Positions 60,172 through 64,000 of a stretch of 64,000 nucleotides of DNA are shown here, in pieces. The first letter of the stretch is position 1, and each line of letters starts with the position of its first letter. Position numbers and translations under genes: made by a program. Source of the stretch: Citrobacter sp. Res13-Sevr-PEB04-36 (GTDB taxonomy: Bacteria; Pseudomonadota; Gammaproteobacteria; Enterobacterales; Enterobacteriaceae); NCBI RefSeq assembly GCF_015672735.1, contig NZ_JADABY010000054.1:1-64000 (forward strand), given 5' to 3'. The notes beneath the pieces are model-generated. The model did no database searches and was not told where the DNA came from. It was given only the letters and a program-made list of their open reading frames with translations.

Positions 60172-60933
60172 CTATCGATTTTGCGACACCCCGATACGTT
60201 TTTGTACTGCCTTCGCGAACGCCGCCTTCACTCTTTTGTCTTTGACTGACCATTCAGCCAACAACTTGCTCTGGCTTGCCTCCACCATTGCCGCGTCCCG
60301 TGAGTCGTTTTTATCCTGTGCGGAAGGCCATCCATGCTCCTCAATATAGGGCCTTAACGCTTTAATAATTGCGTTGATGGCATCGGTTTTAGTTTCCCAG
60401 CCCTCAGGTTGCGCTTCCAGGTGTTTTATCACTTCGTCTTTAACGCCATCAAAACGTGTCGCTTTGACCTTTCCGCCATAAGCAGAATTGAGTTTATGCC
60501 GTTCCTTGATTCTTTTACCTGCTGCGGATTCACTGCGTTTCAGACCGCGATCCAACAACGCGATAGCCTTCAGCATTAATTGCACCGCATGATCTGGATC
60601 AGATTCGAGAGCCGATGTTCCCTGCTCCCAGTATTGTTCAGCCTCAGACATATCGTTCCTGATCCCCTTTATCATCCATTCTGAAAGACTGAAAATTTTC
60701 AGATAACGCCGCCATTTTTTCTCTCCGTGCTCATCAGCAAGTCGCCGCGCTAAATCTTCATCCTTCGTTTGTCTCCCTGTTTGTAGCACGATAACAATTT
60801 CAGTATCTTTATTCAGCCATTGCCTGGCGATATGTTTCTGTCTGACCCCGAGATGAAAACGTAACGCTTTCCTCTTTTTACGAAATACGATGAGTAACTC
60901 ATCAGGGGTAAAATCCCTGTCTAAATCAGCCAT
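60172..60933 (-). CDS. Hypothetical island protein next to alpA
   Basis: 253-aa hydrophilic, mostly helical protein. ATG 60933 has GAGGG five bases upstream and gives MADLDRDFTPDEL; an ATG at 60957 is less well placed. No catalytic motif is visible; the SAAGKRIKERHKLNSAYGGK-like basic segment (about 135-155) may bind nucleic acid. Divergent from alpA. It occupies the place between cargo and the AlpA module that such islands often fill with unknown genes. Confidence 0.7.
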   Translation of the reverse strand: MADLDRDFTPDELLIVFRKKRKALRFHLGVRQKHIARQWLNKDTEIVIVLQTGRQTKDEDLARRLADEHGEKKWRRYLKIFSLSEWMIKGIRNDMSEAEQYWEQGTSALESDPDHAVQLMLKAIALLDRGLKRSESAAGKRIKERHKLNSAYGGKVKATRFDGVKDEVIKHLEAQPEGWETKTDAINAIIKALRPYIEEHGWPSAQDKNDSRDAAMVEASQSKLLAEWSVKDKRVKAAFAKAVQKRIGVSQNR

Positions 60934-61143
60934 GAAGTCCCTCTTTTCGAATGACAATTTCTATACTCCAGTAAATTTCCTTGCCTGACACCTGGAACGA
61001 CTCATTCTTGCCCTTAGCCAGACGCTTCCGACACCATTCTCGAAAAAAAACATTCTGTCACCAACAAAAAACGGGAAAAAACCTAAAAAAAAACCTCCTA
61101 TCTCATTGTTATAAAATGCCTTTTTTGCTACAGCCACCAGGCG

Positions 61144-61167
61144 GGTGCCATTACCTGTTCCGGCACC
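61144..61167. repeat. GGTGCC/GGCACC inverted repeat before alpA
   Basis: GGTGCC (61144-61149) and GGCACC (61162-61167) face each other across 12 bp, 45 bp before alpA. The hexamer is the same as the core of the repeats before intA (43392-43444), so both may bind the same protein. Confidence 0.5.
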
Positions 61168-61211
61168 ATACAATTGCGTCCATATCGAAAGAACAGGGGG
61201 AATTAACAGAT

Positions 61212-61421
61212 ATGTCTGTACAAGGTATCAGGATACTGCGCATACGCGCCGTTGTTAACAAAACGGGCATCGCCCGCTCAACCATCTATGACTGGATCAA
61301 CCCGAAGTCACCGCGTTACGACCCGACCTTCCCGAAACAGCGCAGGCTGGGTATGCAGTCCGTCGGCTGGCTTGAGTCAGAGCTGGATGCATGGCTGCTG
61401 GAACGCCAGCAGGCATCATAA
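61212..61421 (+). CDS. alpA: AlpA-type regulator/excisionase
   Basis: 69-aa winged-helix DNA-binding protein. TGIARSTIYDWINPKSPRYDPTFP is nearly the same as in E. coli CP4-57 AlpA, which activates intA and triggers excision of the element. The downstream half (VGWLESELDAWLLERQ) completes the MerR-like fold. ATG 61212 chosen because the family begins there; GGGGGA lies upstream at somewhat long spacing. Confidence 0.92.
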   Translation: MSVQGIRILRIRAVVNKTGIARSTIYDWINPKSPRYDPTFPKQRRLGMQSVGWLESELDAWLLERQQAS

Positions 61422-61647
61422 GCGATGAGATAGTATTGGTAAAAATTAAAGGAGGATACGCAGGTTATATAACAACGTCTCTGATTTAAATATGTGCTCG
61501 CTGCGACATATTTTTGCCAGTTGCAAGGAAACTGAATACGATTATTTATTGGGTAAGATTATTACTTTAAATAAATTTTGACGCTTGGCTATTTTATTAT
61601 ATTCACAACTACCCGTTACTGAAAACAGTAACCAAGGAGAATATTAC

Positions 61648-63258
61648 ATGCAGAATATACTGCCACACACTGTCATTCCGAAAATGCCGGAGCCTTATAT
61701 TCCCGTACAAAATAGAACCCCGGAGGGTTACCCTGTCTGCGCGTTCCCGCCGGTGATGCGGGATGTCATTGATGCTCTTTATAACGAGACGGGTATCCCG
61801 GCGGAACTGATAGCGGGGGCCGTACTGGCAGCCTCTTCCCTCGCCTGTCAGGCTCATATTGAGGTGGTACCACCACACTCATCGGATCCGATGCACTGTG
61901 CACTGTATTTACTGACGTTGGCGGTCTCCGGTGAAGGTAAGACCAGTATCAGCAAAAAAGTGATGAAGCCTTTTTACCGGTTCGCTGAGCAAATGAAGCA
62001 GCAGCACGACAGTCTGATGAAGGCACACCTGCGTGCTGATAATATCTGGAAAATACACCAGAAAGCATTGACCAGTAATCTGTACACTGCCATCAAAAGC
62101 GGTTCTGAGGGGACGGAGGAAGAACGGCTGTTAGATGAACATGCAGAAACCCGGCAGCAGCCTCCGACCCGCCTGGCGATGCTTTATGACGACACCACCG
62201 CAAAGGCGCTCCTGGAAGGTTTGAGCCGGTATTCTGAAGCCGGGGTGCTCTCAGATGAGGCAATTACCTTTTTTAAAGGGTATCTGAAAAACAACCTCGG
62301 TTTACTGAATAAAGCCTGGGACGGGGAGACCTATGAATACCACCGCCCGGGCGGTGAGGAGTACGATATCAACGCCTGCCTGACCCTGGCATTAATGGTT
62401 CAGCCCCCGGTCTTTGAAAATTACCGCCGTAACCACGGTGAACTCAGCAAGGGAAGTGGTTTTCTGTCGCGGTTTCTTTATATCAATACCATCAGCACGC
62501 TGGGACGTCGCCGCACAAATACGGACCATGCTCATTCTGATGAAGCATTAAATGTGTTCCACAGTAAAATTAACCAGTTACTTGATAAGCAAAAGGCGCG
62601 TTTTTATAGTCACGATACGCAGAAACAAACGCTCAGATTATCTGATGATGCGACCACTTACTGGGCAGATAAACAGTCAGAGCTCAGCCGTAAAACAGCC
62701 CCCGGACAGCAGATGGAGCATATCAGTGAAATTGCAGCCAAAGCGGGGGCGAATGCCCTCAGGGTTGCGGCCATTCTGACATATATGTATTCACCTGAGA
62801 GTTTATGTATTTCGCGGGGGGTCATCCAGGCCGCCTTCAAAATTGTGGAATGGCATCTTGAAGAAGCGGAAAGGCTGTTTTTCCCTTCTTCTGAACGGAA
62901 TGCATTTATGGAGGACGTTTACGAGATGTTCAGGTGGCTTAAGGAGAAATTTCTCGATAATGAGGGATATCCACTCAGGAAAAATGAGGTAAACCGGAAC
63001 GGCCCGAACCGGCTGCGTGACGCCAGTAAATCACAATCTGTTCTTGAGCAGTTAATCGCACTGGGTCTGATTTGTTTTATTCGTCCCGGCCGTCATTCTG
63101 CGGTGTATATTGCCATGCCCTCCCTGGAATGTCGCCACTCATGGTGTATTCCACCGGCATTCCTGGAGAACGGACATAATCCGATTATTGCATCGCCAGA
63201 GAATGTCACTGGCAGGTATGGTTTTGAATACTTTGACTTTAACAGGCTGGAATATTAA
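61648..63258 (+). CDS. YfjI-like DUF3987 protein
   Basis: 536-aa member of the DUF3987 group (CP4-57 YfjI relatives), P-loop proteins of P4-type satellites with primase/helicase-like context. A Walker A-like segment AVSGEGKTSISKK lies at about 92-104, and a possible Walker B MLYDDTTAKALL near 175. ATG 61648 has AAGGAG eight bases upstream; the frame opens earlier at 61585 but without a site. Role in island replication is inferred from the family's company only. Confidence 0.82.
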   Translation: MQNILPHTVIPKMPEPYIPVQNRTPEGYPVCAFPPVMRDVIDALYNETGIPAELIAGAVLAASSLACQAHIEVVPPHSSDPMHCALYLLTLAVSGEGKTSISKKVMKPFYRFAEQMKQQHDSLMKAHLRADNIWKIHQKALTSNLYTAIKSGSEGTEEERLLDEHAETRQQPPTRLAMLYDDTTAKALLEGLSRYSEAGVLSDEAITFFKGYLKNNLGLLNKAWDGETYEYHRPGGEEYDINACLTLALMVQPPVFENYRRNHGELSKGSGFLSRFLYINTISTLGRRRTNTDHAHSDEALNVFHSKINQLLDKQKARFYSHDTQKQTLRLSDDATTYWADKQSELSRKTAPGQQMEHISEIAAKAGANALRVAAILTYMYSPESLCISRGVIQAAFKIVEWHLEEAERLFFPSSERNAFMEDVYEMFRWLKEKFLDNEGYPLRKNEVNRNGPNRLRDASKSQSVLEQLIALGLICFIRPGRHSAVYIAMPSLECRHSWCIPPAFLENGHNPIIASPENVTGRYGFEYFDFNRLEY

Positions 63259-63340
63259 TCGGGACACCTCACTACAGAGACCCGAATGGCCAGAGCGTAA
63301 ACCGGTTAAACGTCTTGGAAAAACAGCCACAGAGGCAAAA

Positions 63341-63380
63341 ACCCCGCGCCAGTCGCGACTGGTCGCAATCCGCGCGGGGT
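63341..63380 (+). terminator. Terminator after the DUF3987 gene
   Basis: Outer stem ACCCCGCGC / GCGCGGGGT enclosing an inner palindrome CAGTCGCGACTG, followed by TTTC. The flanking A and T tracts make it usable from both sides. Confidence 0.8.
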
Positions 63381-63383
63381 TTT

Positions 63384-63635
63384 CTCAGAATACAGTGCTA
63401 AAAAACAGATAATGACGACTGGTGGAAAGCTCTGTGGATATGAACCATTAACAGCCATCAAAACATGTAATTTCACACAATGTGTTTTGCTAGTGTATTT
63501 CTTACTCATTTGAGACAAATACATTAACATTTAATTAATGTTGATTAATAAATATATTTAATGACATATAAAAATAGCATCATTGTTATTAACAACAAAA
63601 GCAAAGACATTATCACATTAAATAAGAGTTTAATT
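63384..63635. other. AT-rich gap before the last ORF
   Basis: About 250 bp of increasingly AT-rich, non-coding DNA. Several short A/T runs but no definable promoter or origin iterons seen. Confidence 0.4.
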
Positions 63636-64000
63636 ATGGCCGTATGTAAAAGAAATAACTGCATGGCACAGATCGGCCATTCACCCGCCGAACGGATATT
63701 ACGGCTATGCCCGGTACATTATCAGGGCAGACAGTTAAATGCAGCCAGACGAACGGAAAGAGCAGCATTAATATGCCAGTATCCCGCCTGTGGTATCAGT
63801 ATATCTGAAACCCGCAATCAGTTTTATTGTTGTAAGGAACATCGGGATAAAGCCCGGAGGTTAATCGATGACGATGCTATTATAAGACTGGTTAAGCACT
63901 CTTACTGGCTCAATCTGGAAGCTATGCTAAAAAATAATTCCCTTGGACTGGGGAGTATCACCGGTCCGACGGATATTGCAGACCTCATTCGGTTATATCA
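63636..64000 (+). CDS. Cys/His-rich protein, partial (runs off the right edge)
   Basis: At least 121 codons, open to the window end. The start MAVCKRNNCMAQIGHSPAER is followed by two zinc-ligand-like clusters: C4-x4-C9 with C25-x2-H28, and C47-x4-C52 with C66-C67-x2-H70. This looks like a pair of small zinc fingers in front of a helical region. No family recognised; in CP4-57 the gene after yfjI is also an uncharacterised one, but I see no clear match. Confidence 0.7.
   Translation, partial: MAVCKRNNCMAQIGHSPAERILRLCPVHYQGRQLNAARRTERAALICQYPACGISISETRNQFYCCKEHRDKARRLIDDDAIIRLVKHSYWLNLEAMLKNNSLGLGSITGPTDIADLIRLY

Noticed and set aside
59950-60249. 99-aa plus-strand ORF
   Set aside because: Its first part is the tail of the IS256-family transposase remnant and the rest overlaps the hypothetical gene on the other strand.
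43259-64000. Right attachment site (second copy of the ssrA end)
   Set aside because: No repeat of the tmRNA 3' end was found by eye; the island probably continues beyond the window.

Overview
The window is a chromosomal segment of an enterobacterium close to Salmonella and Citrobacter. The backbone gene order clpB-pgeF-rluD | bamD-raiA-pheL-pheA | tyrA-aroF | yfiL-yfiR-dgcN-yfiB | rplS-trmD-rimM-rpsP-ffh | ypjD-yfjD | grpE | nadK-recN-bamE | rnfH-ratA | smpB ... ssrA is that of Escherichia/Salmonella, and the proteins are near-identical to their E. coli counterparts as I remember them. A bapABCD adhesin/type I secretion locus between smpB and ssrA is known from Salmonella and relatives. I favour Citrobacter or Salmonella but cannot fix the genus from sequence alone.

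Bases 1-26000 are ordinary core genome. The left edge holds tandem rRNA P1/P2 promoters reading off the window on the minus strand. Regulation is legible at many points: sigma-32 promoters at clpB and grpE, a perfectly palindromic CRP site at raiA, the phe leader peptide and attenuator, TyrR boxes at aroF, tandem LexA boxes at recN, and a terminator-like hairpin in the rpsP leader. The one accessory insertion here is a PepSY membrane protein plus a His/Met-rich DUF2946 protein between yfiB and rplS, probably a metal-related pair.

Bases 26000-42900 are the biofilm adhesin locus. It has a 3790-residue BapA with about 27 Ig-like repeats and a 36-bp minisatellite linker, followed by its own outer-membrane channel, ABC exporter and membrane-fusion protein. 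tmRNA (ssrA) follows, so smpB and ssrA, adjacent in E. coli, are about 17 kb apart here.

From the 3' end of ssrA to the right edge lies an integrated CP4-57/P4-type island that is not closed within the window. Its skeleton is intA, alpA and a YfjI-like DUF3987 protein. About 16 kb of cargo sits between intA and the alpA module: a 1209-aa Upf1-like SF1 helicase, a 42-aa repeat microprotein, a DUF2971 protein facing a coiled-coil membrane protein, an intact IS3-family element with 4-bp target duplication, a T5orf172/MUG113-type protein, a 65-aa orphan, and a three-gene TerB / DUF2791-type ATPase / DExH helicase operon that matches the Shango anti-phage system. A decayed IS256-family transposase lies behind it. 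The island therefore reads as a defence-type cargo slot; the genes around Shango that I cannot name are the best candidates for something undescribed.
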